DNA of 64,000 nt from Gordionus sp. m RMFG-2023 (Eukaryota > Nematomorpha > Gordioida > Chordodea > Parachordodidae): contig NC_088777.1 of assembly GCF_954871325.1 (NCBI RefSeq), positions 40,773,366-40,837,365 on the forward strand, given 5' to 3'. Shown piece after piece: positions 50,326 to 61,469 of the stretch (the stretch's first letter is position 1; each line of letters opens with the position of its first letter). Below the pieces are notes generated by a model. The model worked only from the letters and a program-made list of their open reading frames with translations, made no database searches and was not told where the DNA came from. The position numbers were made by a program, and so were the translations under genes.

Positions 50326-50835
50326 TCTTGATTAGATATTTTTTATTTTTTGTTGGTAATTTTTATTTTGCTTTTTTATAATTTAATATCTTTTATATCA
50401 TCGCCGTTAAATTTGACTAAAAAAATATCATTAAATCTAGAATCCCTGCCAATATTTCGTATTTATTAGTGTTTTAAGGACTTTAACCAATATGGTAGTC
50501 AGCACAGAGGGAAAAATTATTTAATCCATTAACAGTATATATAGTATTTTAAATTTGATTAAGGTTTACTTTTTGGGGCTATCTAAATGAGGCCTTTAAA
50601 TACATATTTATATCCAATATACCAGCTTTTATCGAACATCCAGTTTATTGGACAATTTTTATATCGTAAGAAAATAATTGCGCATGAGTTCTAAGCTAAA
50701 AAAATAATAATTTTAGTTAAAAAAATTAGAGAAAAAATTGAAGCTAATACTAAATAATTCCAAGCATCGAATCAGTCATTTGTGTTGCCAATCATCATAC
50801 TCTTGAATATTAAAATAATTTTATATTATCATTAC
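50326..50835. other. no recognisable feature
   Basis: AT-rich sequence with no convincing frame or repeat. Confidence 0.5.
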
Positions 50836-51812
50836 TTTCAGTCTTGTTAATCGATCCTTTTAAAAGGATCGAATTCTGATCACGATTCTTTTCTTATTTT
50901 ATAAATTTCTGAAAAAAAATTATGCTCTATGCAAAATTAACTAATATATAACTAAATTAAATAGAGTGTAAATTTAGTATAATAAAATAATATAACAATG
51001 TTAACATATTTATTTATAATCAAAATTAGCCTTTAAATAATAAAAGAATTTAATTATCATTAAACATCCGCGTCCTTCATTAAGAACATATTTAGCTGTA
51101 CCAAATAAGCACTCCTCAGGAGCGCTTGATGGCAAAGGTATTATGTATTTTTATTTATATCGGTAGGCAAAATATTAGATTAACAATTGAATAAAAATAT
51201 TATTAAGGGAAAGCGCATTTTGTGAAAAAATTTTCCCAAAGATATCAGTTTTTTCACAATTATTTGAATAAGTATCTGCATTTAGTTGATCCTACAGGTT
51301 TCCCAAATGGGTAATTAACCTGCCAACAGATTTTGGCAGATTGATATGAGGCCCAATAGCTTAAATTATGGGTGAATTATTGCTGCTAATATGCTATTGT
51401 TTTCATAGAGTGAAGGAGATATATATTTTAAGAAATTATAATTAACATTATTATAGGAGGAAAAGGTAAAAGGTTCTCATTTCTTTCTATCACTATAATA
51501 ACTCTATGTACATTTTCTTCTAGATCTATAATAGACATCAGTAAATATAATTTATTTTATATTTAATTCAATAAATAAAACTTGAGGTTGTTATATCAAA
51601 TTCTCAAATGTTGTCTTGATAAAATTTATGAGAAAAATAATGGGTGCTATAATATGATGGCGATAGATATTTTTTGATTTTATTTATATATTTTCTAAGC
51701 AAAAAAATAAACATCACGATCCTAAATTTAAGAGGGTCATAAATCGGGGTAAATTACCAAAATTAGGATCGAATCCAGGATAGTCGATCCTTTGATCCAG
51801 ATTCTTTAACAA
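50836..51812. mobile_element. inverted-repeat element with GGATCG ends
   Basis: The left end CAGTCTTGTTAATCGATCC then AAAGGATCGAATTC and the right end CGATCCTTTGATCC then TTAACAACTCTG form an imperfect inverted repeat about 1 kb apart; a CAG-type outer end and length suit hAT. The 8-bp flanks do not match. No transposase was readable inside. A similar right end occurs near 19066-19115. Confidence 0.4.
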
Positions 51813-52141
51813 CTCTGTAAATATTGTTATATTTAATCTCTTATGATTAGGGATTTAAAAATAATTATTACTATATAACATGAAGTATACTTGAAGTTCT
51901 CAGTTGAACTCCCTCCGTTCATAATATTGATGTAGTATAGCATTGATGGTATCGTAGTATACTCATTGAAAGAGGGGTTATGGATAGCGTCATTAGCATT
52001 TGTGGCTGAGGGTTGTTTTGATTACATGTGACTTTTTGATTCACTATCGTCATGATAAATAGGAGGAAGGGGGTAAAAAATAGTTCATAAAAGTAAAATC
52101 TATTTTTTTGTGATTATTCATAAAAAATTGTATGCCCAAAA
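51813..52141. other. no recognisable feature
   Basis: AT-rich sequence with a somewhat less AT-rich patch at 51930-52080 and no frame of interest. Confidence 0.5.
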
Positions 52142-52431
52142 GTTTGACACGACTAAAACTTTGAAAATGCAGTGGAAAACTAATTAAATATGACCAAAAC
52201 GCGCTTTAATCTAAACGGGCCATATGACATTTTAATTAGCTTATTAGGTTGAAGCCTACAAATTATGATATACTGAACAACTTTCGTTTGACACAACTAA
52301 AACTTTGAAAATGCAGTGGAGGACTATTAAATACCACCAAAACGCGCTTTAATCTAAACGGGCAATATGACATTTTAATTAGCTTATTAGGTTGAAGCCT
52401 ACCATAAATTATGATATACTGAACAACTTTC
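52142..52431 (+). repeat. recent tandem duplication, 144-bp unit
   Basis: Units 52142-52285 and 52286-52431 are nearly identical, with TTGAAAATGCAGTGGA, CCAAAACGCGCTTTAATC and AGCTTATTAGGTTGAAGCC in both. They lie about 1 kb upstream of the receptor. A 73-codon minus-strand frame across the second unit has no recognisable family. Confidence 0.92.
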
Positions 52432-53280
52432 TTATTGTGCAGCACTACACCCATATTGAAAAAAAAATAAATGAGGATTACCAAATACCCATATCATATT
52501 TTATTTCACTTATTAAAGTTTAATTTCAAATTTTCAGATTTTAATTAAATCTCGAAAAAGTTTATATAAAATAGCTAAACATTTTTTTTCAAATAAAAAA
52601 ATAATTTTTTATCTTTTCAAACAATAATTAAATTAATCTTCTTAGTATTACTATACACTAATCACCTTATTAAAACTAGTTTTCAAAATGAAAAACTATT
52701 GTTTGATATTATTGAATAAATGATTATATATCAATACAAAATACAACCATTTAGAGGCCATCCTATCAAGTTTTTAGAGAATTTTAGTTCTTAAAACGTA
52801 AGAAATGTTTTTGAAATTTTGCCAACATTTCATTTTTTTTGAATAAGCTAATAATAAAAAATTTCCACAACATTAAAAATCAGCAGTTTACATAAATACG
52901 TTGGAAAAATTTGCGATTGAAAAATGAGCTAGGAAGACCTTAAAAATAATATATATTTATTGAATGATCTCCTTGATAGGAAATTATGACTTTTTGAAAA
53001 GTGTATTAGTGATATTTTTTGAAATATTATTATAACATTTGTTCTAGAAAGGAATATCAAGTATATATCAATCAAAATATTTTAAAAAAGTATTCAACGA
53101 CAGAATCTTAATTTTTTAAAAAATATGTCAACACGCGAATTATATGTTTTTTTTAAGAAAAAAGAATGCCATTTTTGGCATAATTAAAATTAACTATTTT
53201 TTGATATTTTGACAAGGTTTATTTTTCTTATTTATTAAGTTTCATAAGTAGCATTATGGTATTTTTAATTTTTTAGATTT
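52432..53280. other. AT-rich DNA upstream of the receptor
   Basis: No frame or repeat is visible. It may contain the receptor's promoter and 5' untranslated exon, but I could not identify a core promoter with confidence in such AT-rich sequence. Confidence 0.4.
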
Positions 53281-53295
53281 GCACATTTTATCATC

Positions 53296-53415
53296 TAATT
53301 TTCCAGATATAACTTATATTTTAATATTTATTTTTAATTTCTTTTATGTAATAATAAAGGATATCAACTTGTGATAGGTGGAATATCGATATCGAATTTG
53401 CCAAAGAGTTTTTAG
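53296..53415 (+). promoter_or_regulatory. candidate 5' untranslated region or splice acceptors before the receptor start
   Basis: Two acceptor-like sites precede the start codon: TCATCTAATTTTCCAG ending at 53306, and GAGTTTTTAG ending at 53415, directly against the ATG. The second one includes an in-frame TAG immediately before the ATG. So either the receptor starts at this ATG, or an upstream exon is spliced onto it here. The sequence alone does not decide. Confidence 0.35.
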
Positions 53416-55137
53416 ATGAAATCACAAATGAGATATTTAGTTCCTTCCAACTTGTCCATTCCTCCCATAAATTTCATGCATAACGCTTCTATGAATGATC
53501 CTAATAATTATGATAATGAATCAATCGATATAAAAAACTTACACCTATCCGTATCCAATCTTATGCTAATCTTCATAGTTGTATATATGGCAATATTCAT
53601 TGTGGGTCTGTGCGGAAATATTTCCGTGATATACATAATTTTCAAATTCCCCAAAATGAAAACCGTAACCAACCTTTATATTCTTAATCTAGCCGTCGCC
53701 GATATAATGTTTTTGATAGGAATACCTTTTTTGGTTAGCAACATAGCTCTCAATAGTTGGCCATTCGGGTATTTTATGTGCAAGGTGTATTGGATAACAG
53801 CTATCGTGAACCAATTTGTTAGCAGTGTATTTTACATGGTATTATCCGGGGATAGATTCGTGGCCGTTTATTTAGCTCTTACGGCTGCAAGAAAATACAG
53901 AAAACCATTTATAGCTAAGGTTGTTTGTGCGGGAGTTTGGGCATTCTCGACCTTAGTGATGATTCCCATAATAAAATATTCCAGGGCTGTGGCAACCAAC
54001 AAAAGTCCGTACACGGGGCAATATCTTTATAGTTGTCAAGTTATCTGGCCCGAACCAGGATCAGTCAAATTACTTACCAAGTTCGACGCGAACAAGGCGT
54101 TCACTCTTTATTCCTTTCTGTTTGGATATGGGATTCCGGTATTATTAACTAATGTGTTTTATTTTTTTGTGCTCGTTAAACTTAAATCGATAGGACCAGA
54201 GGTTAAGAAAGCACAAAACATTAGTAATCCTATATATGGTACTGTATCAAACATTATACGAGGTATGAGAAATCATGTTTTTACAGGAGTACAACACAAA
54301 AATAGTACATATGGATCGGGGCCTGACAATATTAATAATCGGGATTGCTTAAGTAGATTCCGAAATAAAAAGGATAAAATTCCATCATCCAATCTAACAG
54401 AGGAGTGTTACATAAAAGAACCCTCATACATAACATCTCTCTTGCCTTCGTCTATGAAGGAAAATTACGAAATATCCACATTTAAGAATACATCTAACGT
54501 TTATTCGAAAAAGAGTGATAATTTCTCAAATAAGGACGGCAAAAGGAATTTTAGTAGCGGTAATCCACCAGCTGGAAATTCATATGAAAAACGAAAAAAA
54601 CGTAATATTAGAAGGGTGACCTCTATGGTATTGACTATCATAACAGTATATGTGTGTTGCTGGACACCTTATTGGGTCATGCAATTACTTATAGGTTTCA
54701 ATAATTCTATTCCACCTTTCTACGTTTCGATGTTTATTTATTTTTTAGCCTATGCCAATTCCTGTGTTAATCCCATTCTCTATGCCTTTTTGAGCCCTAA
54801 TTTTAAGACGGGCTTCATCCAAACCTTCAATATTCCCTGTTTTCGCAATCGATTTCTTAGAAAGCATACCGTTCATAAGCTAGATTTGAAAGGTCCACTA
54901 ATGGAATCAATGTTAGATACTCATTCCAAATACGGAGAGCAAGACATTAATATTCGTAATAATTCATTGATAAAAACAAATGTAATAGACAATAATGAGA
55001 AATACGATATTAATAAACTTTGCCCTAACAAAGCCTTTTATACCAAAGATAAAAAAATAAAAAATTCTATTAAAAAGCCTAAAACCCAGTTTCAAATTGA
55101 TGACGAGGCATCCATAATGGATACTAGTTGTTATTAA
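53416..55137 (+). CDS. allatostatin C / somatostatin receptor-like GPCR
   Basis: A 573-residue class A receptor, read without introns. Membrane segments lie near residues 48-75, 84-108, 119-150, 165-187, 229-256, 397-424 and 434-458. Visible hallmarks: N68 (GLCGN), D96 (NLAVAD), W115, the C122-C207 pair, DRF at 146-148, WTP at 416-418 and NPILY at 452-456. NQF after C122, the SCQVIWPE loop, AFTLYSFLFGYG and VTSMVLTIITVYVCCW point to the AST-C/somatostatin branch. N12, N23 and N34 are glycosylation sites; C475 could be palmitoylated. Oddities: Ala at 129 where somatostatin receptors have the ligand-binding Asp (3.32), DRF for DRY, a loop 3 of about 140 residues (usually about 30) and a 115-residue tail. 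G+C is higher than in the flanks. A peptide ligand and Gi/o coupling are inferred from the family. Opioid- or galanin-like receptors are less likely. Confidence 0.93.
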   Translation: MKSQMRYLVPSNLSIPPINFMHNASMNDPNNYDNESIDIKNLHLSVSNLMLIFIVVYMAIFIVGLCGNISVIYIIFKFPKMKTVTNLYILNLAVADIMFLIGIPFLVSNIALNSWPFGYFMCKVYWITAIVNQFVSSVFYMVLSGDRFVAVYLALTAARKYRKPFIAKVVCAGVWAFSTLVMIPIIKYSRAVATNKSPYTGQYLYSCQVIWPEPGSVKLLTKFDANKAFTLYSFLFGYGIPVLLTNVFYFFVLVKLKSIGPEVKKAQNISNPIYGTVSNIIRGMRNHVFTGVQHKNSTYGSGPDNINNRDCLSRFRNKKDKIPSSNLTEECYIKEPSYITSLLPSSMKENYEISTFKNTSNVYSKKSDNFSNKDGKRNFSSGNPPAGNSYEKRKKRNIRRVTSMVLTIITVYVCCWTPYWVMQLLIGFNNSIPPFYVSMFIYFLAYANSCVNPILYAFLSPNFKTGFIQTFNIPCFRNRFLRKHTVHKLDLKGPLMESMLDTHSKYGEQDINIRNNSLIKTNVIDNNEKYDINKLCPNKAFYTKDKKIKNSIKKPKTQFQIDDEASIMDTSCY

Positions 55138-55560
55138 CACATTTGAAATACATATTTTTTAAATTTACCAAAGAATTAAAATATTGTATATAAAGTGAAA
55201 CTGCTAAATCAAATTTACTAACAATATTCTCCATCTTGTTGTCTTATCATAAATAATTAAATTTTAATATTATATAATTTGGATGGTATTTGAAATTTTA
55301 GTGTTTATATAAAAAACCAAATCATTGTGATTATTGTCTAATATAATATAAATTATTTATTAAACATTTTTTTTGTGTATTATAATATAAAATTTTTTTA
55401 CTGAATATTATGGAAAACCAAATGACAACAAAAAATTTAAAAATTAAAATTATTATTGTATTATCCATTGACATGACAAATAATTATTTTTTTATTGATC
55501 TCATTATTATAAAACAATTTTTTGTTTTTAGAAAATAAGATTGGGAGAATAAAAATAAAA
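55138..55560 (+). other. probable 3' untranslated region of the receptor
   Basis: AT-rich sequence directly after the TAA stop. A canonical AATAAA occurs at 55554-55559, and AATTAAA-like variants occur earlier (near 55174 and 55255). In DNA this rich in A and T such hexamers arise by chance, so the real polyadenylation site is not determined. Confidence 0.35.
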
Positions 55561-57489
55561 CTCTTGAGAAAATTATATCGCGCATTTTTTTGAAAATTTG
55601 TAAGGAATTAATTATAAATATCCTTGCGAAAATTTGTCTCTATTTATTTTTTAGCAGAAATTATATTCTGCATATCAAAACTTTTAATACTATAAAATGG
55701 TATAATAGGAAGATATTAAAGATTAATAATTCTTGTTAAACCAATTTGGAGCTGACTGATAAATGGTAGTGGGGTTTAAAATGTACTAAACGGATTTTAA
55801 AAATTTCTAAATAGATAGAAATGTATTTCAAAAACTCAACCACGCCAATTTGTTTTGATCGGTCCGTTAAATAAATTGGTTTCATTTGTTCCCATTTTCA
55901 CAGGAAACTTTTTTTGTGAAAATTGGTTCGATCCAGCGTCTATACGAGCAGAGAAAAGAGAGGGGTAGGAACAGTTTACTTCCAATTTTTTAAGATGGGG
56001 GGGGGGGGTGAAGGTGGAATAAATTTATTGAGGGAGGGGGGGGGGTTATTTATTTTAGTTATAGATGAAATAGGTCAAACTGTCAGGCTCTAAAAATTAA
56101 TCCTCTTATTATAGACCTATTATAATACAATGCTAAACATCGACCAAATATTGCATACAGTCATGGATATTATTTTCCAAATAAAACTATTTCTGGAAAA
56201 TTTCCTGCTATCCTTTTAAATGGGTTAGTGATTCTATCAGTAAACTCATATTCATGCCAAACAATTTACTATAATAGTGCATTCATTGTAAATTAAGGGG
56301 GTTTTAATTTAAAAAAACTCTTTTACATTCACAATATTTTGATAGTTGATAATAGAGCATAAATAATTTAAGTTATTTTTTTAAAGATTTATAATTAAAA
56401 ATGTGTAATTAATAAAGTGGAAAAAATTACCGCTAAAGGCGGTTAAGAAAATTTAATGAGTGAGGGGAGTAGGTATAGGGTTTTGAGGGGGTTTGCATCA
56501 AATGAATAACCAGTCATGGAGACTCTGGTCCGATCTCTGCTAATATCTGAACCGGGCGGTAGTGTGGTAGAGTGTGACATACGTTTTGTGTCTCCTGGTA
56601 TATCATTATCTTTATATATACTTTCATAGTAACACTGAATAAAAATCATTATCTTCGCCACTTATCAATTTAATATCCATGGTCCATGGATCTTAATTCT
56701 TACAAAGGATATTTTCTGAAGTTATCTGTATCAGAACAATTTTACATATGATCTCAAAATTATTTTCCTGAATTTGTCAAGAGGCCTATTCATTCTTTGC
56801 ATCATAGTCGAATGGTTTCCAGAATTTACGTTTTCATTGGAGGGATATAACAGCATATATATAAATTTTTTTCAGTTAATTCTATAACTCATAATCCCTT
56901 CTAGATAATTTGGCGAAATTATTTCGGTCCAATGAATATATGGCTCATGTCTCGTCTCAGCGAGACAATCCGCTGCGATAATTTGTAAGTAAGAAGGTAT
57001 AACGTCGGACGTTATAGCCTTTTATAGTGAAATGAGTGTTAATAATAAGTTTACAATAAAAGGGGGTATGAAGATTGTATTTTAATTTAAAACATATTGA
57101 AATGAAATTAGATATGAACAAGAAATTAATTAAGATCAATCGTCATAAGAATGGAAAGAAATTAAGTTGTAAATATATAATTTGTGATGAAAAATCAAAT
57201 TTTTTTTTGATCTTCTTTGAGAATGCTCAAGTAAGATTTATGATTAAATTTCATCTATAATTCTAAATCATTTTGTAATTTATTTTGTAATTTTGAATCC
57301 ATTTATTTCGATAATGATAATATTATATATTTTTATAATAACTTCGATAAAATAATTAATACATAAAAAATATAATTATAATGTTTCAAGATATTCCATT
57401 GTTCCAAGAATTTGATGATGGTCTTTTTAGAAATTAAAAGAGTCAATATTATAATTACTAATACAAATTAATTATAAGGATTACATAAT
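55561..57489. other. intergenic DNA with small palindromes and G runs
   Basis: There are G runs at about 55997-56008 and 56036-56045. ATCCATGG-T-CCATGGAT at 56675-56691 is a perfect palindrome with a 1-base centre. GGTATAACGT and ACGTTATAGCC around 56996-57017 form a 10-bp hairpin with one bulge, followed by a T run. A B-box-like GGTCCGATCTC is at 56527. Several 60-75 codon frames here have no recognisable family. No gene is seen. Confidence 0.4.
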
Positions 57490-58440
57490 TAATCAGTTAC
57501 CCGCGATAACCCAACTCCAAATAGCTTTGCATTGATTGTAAATCTTAAAATCCGTTTAAGAGCTGAAAAATATTCCCAATAATTTTATCTCTTGAGTTAG
57601 GGCGGGAATTGATTGCTCAATTTCAAGACTCCAAAAAATATTATGATGGGATTTAGCTGAGGTGAATATGGTGATAGGTATTCAATCCTACCTTTATAAG
57701 CATAGATAAGATGGTTTCTATGGATGGATACATTATTCATTATAATAATTGCATCTAATGGTAAGACACTGATAAATTCTGTCTTAAAATCACGAGATAA
57801 TAATCCATAATAAGCTCCTTTGATTATTTTATAATGGATTACCTCTCCAATTCCAATTGTACAAAGTATGCTTACATTTTCCCCTTAAGGGATGGGATTT
57901 TTATTATTGGAAGGACATTGTAGGGCGTCCAGGCGTAGATTGGTACAACATGCAAGTTTATTCCAGTTTCATCTAAGAAATATAATTTTTCTCTTGGGAT
58001 ATTTAAAATATTTACACAATAGATGTGATGAATATTAATTGCCCGGGAGTATTATTTCTCTTGTCATCTCTTTTTTTAGACCAACCTATATTTTTGATAT
58101 ATTTACTAATGGTTGTTTTCGTTTTTGGACTACCAGGGGGTAAATCTTATCTCCTGGATAGTAAGAGTGTTATTTTCCATTAATTAGCTTATGATGTATC
58201 TTTCAATTATGGAAGAATCTTTTTTCTTACTTCCTCTTTTTTGAATATTGTATTCTTTTAGAGGATTTCTATTAATTTCTGGGAACGTGTCCCATCTAGT
58301 GAACCGATACTGTAGACATTTTGACGTAATTTGCGATGTCTTTTATTTTCATTTGTTGTCTATCAGGCATTGATAACATTTTAGTATCTATATCTATTTT
58401 TCTTTATTCCCTTTTTGGTCTTTAAATTCTCGACGAAGAT
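57490..58440 (-). pseudogene. IS630/Tc1-like DDE transposase relic
   Basis: On the minus strand an N-terminal helix-turn-helix region (KIKDIANYVKMS near 58350; SKTTISKYIKNIGWSKKR near 58090) is followed by the DDE domain. KLYFLDETGINLHVVP and AWTPYN (about 57990-57940) hold the first catalytic D. After one frame change, VSILCTIGIGEVIHYKIIKG leads to AIIIMNNVSIHRN, where the usual second catalytic D (MDN) is N, then YLSPYSPQLNPI followed by I where the catalytic E is expected. Two of three catalytic positions are lost, so it is inactive even apart from the frame change and stops. Terminal repeats were not found. Confidence 0.8.
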
Positions 58441-58483
58441 TGGGGGTTTTCATTAAAATTGGAAAATTAGTTTTACTATTGGA

Positions 58484-58541
58484 TAATAAACATTTTATAA
58501 TAAACATTTTATAATAAACATTTTATAATAAACATTTTTTT
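58484..58541 (+). repeat. 14-bp tandem repeat, four units
   Basis: Four consecutive copies of AATAAACATTTTAT, the last ending in a T run. It lies just beyond the N-terminal side of the transposase relic. Confidence 0.9.
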
Positions 58542-59092
58542 TATTATTTAAGAAAAATTTTAAAAAATTAATAAATATTTTACTAACACATTTTTTTTAT
58601 TTTAAATTAAATTTCCAACAAATTTCTTTTTAAAATCTTATTTTGTTTACCCCTTTTATTGTAAGTTTATTATTAAGACTTGTTTCCTGTATCTGTTTGT
58701 TTCATAAAAAATGTGATAACCTACTAAACAATATTTATATACAAAAAAATCACTTTTTGAATGCAAGTATGGCTCATAGGATCTCAGACTGAACCTAAGC
58801 AACAAGTTATTTGACCTATGACCAGCAGGCATTTTTTTATAACTAAACCCAATCAGCAGGTATTTTTTTATAACTAAACCCAATTTATTTTCTCTACTAG
58901 ATAAATTAAGAAGGAGGATGAGGAAGGGTTGATTATATTAAAAAGTATGAATGTTTATTTTAATAAAAGCAATAATTGTTGAGTAAGTTGCTATTGTGTT
59001 GACTAAGTTCCATTTATCTCATTATATTGCGCACAAAGATTTTGCATGGATAGAGCCTGCAAAGTAATTTTTCGCAGCCCAAGACTATACAT
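58542..59092. other. no gene seen; small local duplication
   Basis: CAGCAGGTATTTTTTTATAA-type sequence occurs twice near 58820-58880 (CAGCAGGCATTTTTTTATAACTAAACCCAAT and its neighbour share the same 30-base pattern). A 75-codon minus-strand frame here has no recognisable family. Confidence 0.5.
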
Positions 59093-59414
59093 GTCGTATT
59101 GGGATATGGAATCTCGGGATCTAAAAAATATTTAAAAAATATTCCGAATCCCCATGAAAAAAAAATAAAATAATATAATTACTTTTTCTTCTCTTTTTTG
59201 CGGCTGGCACCATATAATTAAAAGGCCAAAATAAGGGATTTAAATAGAGAATTTAGAAAAAAGTAAATAGTATAAAATTAAGGCATATAATGAATGAAAA
59301 AGGATGAGGTGAAGACTTTCTTGTTTTAAAAAATATTAAAAAATATATTTATAAAAAATCCGAATTATTGCAACAATTATTCAATGCAATATGGCATTTC
59401 GTTGAACATTTAAG

Positions 59415-59965
59415 CAGGGACCCGAACCGTTATTTATAAAGGTTCCGTTTGGTTACGGTTCAGTATGTAAAAAATTATAATGGTTACCTTTTGGTTACGT
59501 TTCTTGAGAAGAAATTTATAAAGGTTCGGTTCAGCTAATTATAAAGGTTTATAGGTTCATTACGGTTGGAAATTTTTTTTTTATTGAAGCAACACCATCT
59601 TCTAATTTATTTTTAATATAAGCATCTATGAATTATATATAAAAAAAATATATAAGATTCAAAATAACTCATTTTTAAATATATTATTTGAACTTATAAG
59701 TAATATATTTTCAAGTATAAATGGATTCCTTTTTGTTCGTTGTGACGATAACAAAATTTTGCCCCGAAAAAGCCCTCTCTACAGAAACTTGTGTTGCGGA
59801 AACCGCCAGTACTATAAGAGCACGTTTATATAATTCTGGATATTCAAATTATTTCCATTTCTAAAATATAAAAACTGAACCGGTTTAACCGTTTTTTATA
59901 AAGGTTCTTTTTACTCCTTCAAAAAATAATTATATCGGTTACGGTTATGGTTCAGATATTTATAA
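59415..59965 (-). mobile_element. hAT fragment with transposase C terminus, minus strand
   Basis: CAGGGACCCGAACCG at 59415 and GGTTACGGTTATGGTTC at the other side are hAT-like end sequences with GGTTCGGTT-type subterminal repeats. On the minus strand near 59850-59750 the translation reads ELYKRALIVLAVSATQVSVE then RAFSG, a clear hAT C-terminal dimerisation motif. Only this end of the transposase remains, so the copy is an internal deletion or a fragment. It belongs to a different hAT lineage from elements A, B and C. Confidence 0.7.
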
Positions 59966-60149
59966 CAAAAATAAAAAATTTTTAAAAAAATATTTAAGAG
60001 GATTCGGAATCTTTTTTAAAAAAAACAATTAAATTATATTTTTTGCCGCCCAGCGGGCACCAGAATATTTTTATTTTTTATATTTAATATGTATTACTTT
60101 TATGCTTTAAATCATTAAATACTCGAAAAAGTGAGGTTCGTGAAGTTGG
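59966..60149. repeat. partial second copy of the outer-arm sequence
   Basis: GAGGATTCGGAATC followed by TTTTTTGCCGCCCAGCGGGC ACC-type sequence at 60000-60062 resembles 59140-59212 of the outer left arm in diverged form. Confidence 0.4.
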
Positions 60150-61362
60150 CTCCACAATTTTTGATTTTCAATGGTCAGTTGGTGTGATTAGTACCCGGTT
60201 TTCAGTTCGATTTATACCATCACCGTTTTTGAGATATTCAAAGAAAAAATGGGGGGCCAACTTCACGACAGCCCCCCAACTTTTGAACTTAAAAATAAAA
60301 AGTGAATAGGTCGATAGAGAATGATTTGTACCGTTTCAAACTCGATTTGTACTATTACCGTTTTCCAGCTATTCACCATTAAAGATATGGCGCCAAAAAT
60401 AAAAAACACTCAAAATCTATTTTTATAAAATATTTTTTAACGTACAATGGTAGAGAATTTTTTTCTCTTCCTAATGATGCCTCAAATTAAGCTTTATCTT
60501 CATTATTTATTTCGGAAATCAAATTTAAACCTTATATTATAGCGTGAAGTTAGCCCCCCCCCCCCCCGATATTCAAAATTTGAGATTTTTCAAATTCTTA
60601 AAACGGAATTGATTTGTACCGATTTGTACCGTTTCAAACTCGATTTGTACTAATACCGTTTTCCAGCTATTGACCGTTAAAGATATGGCGCCAAAAATAA
60701 AAAACACTCAAAATTTATTTTTTTTAAAAATTTTTTAAAGTACAACGGTAGAAAATTTTTTTCTCTTCCTAATGATGCCTCAAATTAAACTTTATCTTCA
60801 TTTATAAAAATAAATTTTGAGTGTTTTTTTGGCGCCATATTTTTAACGGTCAATAGCTGGAAAACGGTAATAGTACAAATCAATCCCGTTTTAAAAATTT
60901 GAAAAATCATAAATTTTGAATATCAGGGGGGGGGGGCTAACTTCACGCTATAATATAAGGTTTAAAATTTGATTTCCGAAATAAATAATGAAGATAAAGC
61001 TTAATTTGAGGCATCATTAGGAAGAGAAAAATATTATCTACCGTTGTACGTTAAAAAATTTGAAAAAAAATAAATTTTGAGTGTTTTTTATTTTTGGCGC
61101 CATATTTTTAACGGTCAATTGCTGAAAAACGGTGATGGTACAAATCGAACTGAAAACAGTACAAATAGGTACAAATCATTCTCTATCGACCTATTCACTT
61201 TTTATTTTTAAGTTCAAAAGTTGGGGGCTGTCGTGAAGTTGCCCCCCCCCCCCCATTTTGTTCTTTGAATATCTCAAAAACGGTGATGGCACAAATCGAA
61301 CTGAAAACGGTACAAATCGGGTACTAATCACACCAACTGATATACCATTGAAAATCAAAAAT
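60150..61362. repeat. inner palindrome, arms about 560 bp
   Basis: The left arm (60150 to about 60725) and the right arm (about 60805-61362) are inverted copies. AATTTTTGATTTTCAATGG, GTGTGATTAGTACCCG, TTTTTGAGATATTCAAAGAA, ATGGCGCCAAAAATAAAAAA and TCTTCCTAATGATGCCTCAA all recur in complement. Within each arm, a unit containing CGATTTGTACTATTACCGTT and TTCCAGCTATT is itself repeated. C/G runs of 11-14 bases mark the arms at 60557, 60926 and 61243. There is no coding sequence. It would fold into a long hairpin as single strand. Confidence 0.85.
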
Positions 61363-61469
61363 TTTGGGGACCTGAAAAAATGGTTTTAATATAAATTAAA
61401 TGTAAAAAAAATAAATATTACTTTTAAAATTAATAATTTAGACAAATTAGAGGAAGAGAAGGCTAAAAG

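Noticed and set aside
55922-55935. B-box-like GGTTCGATCCA as a tRNA or SINE
   Set aside because: No convincing A box at the right distance.
56510-56590. tRNA gene around GGTCCGATCTC
   Set aside because: The A box and stems could not be found; kept only as a remark in the stretch entry.
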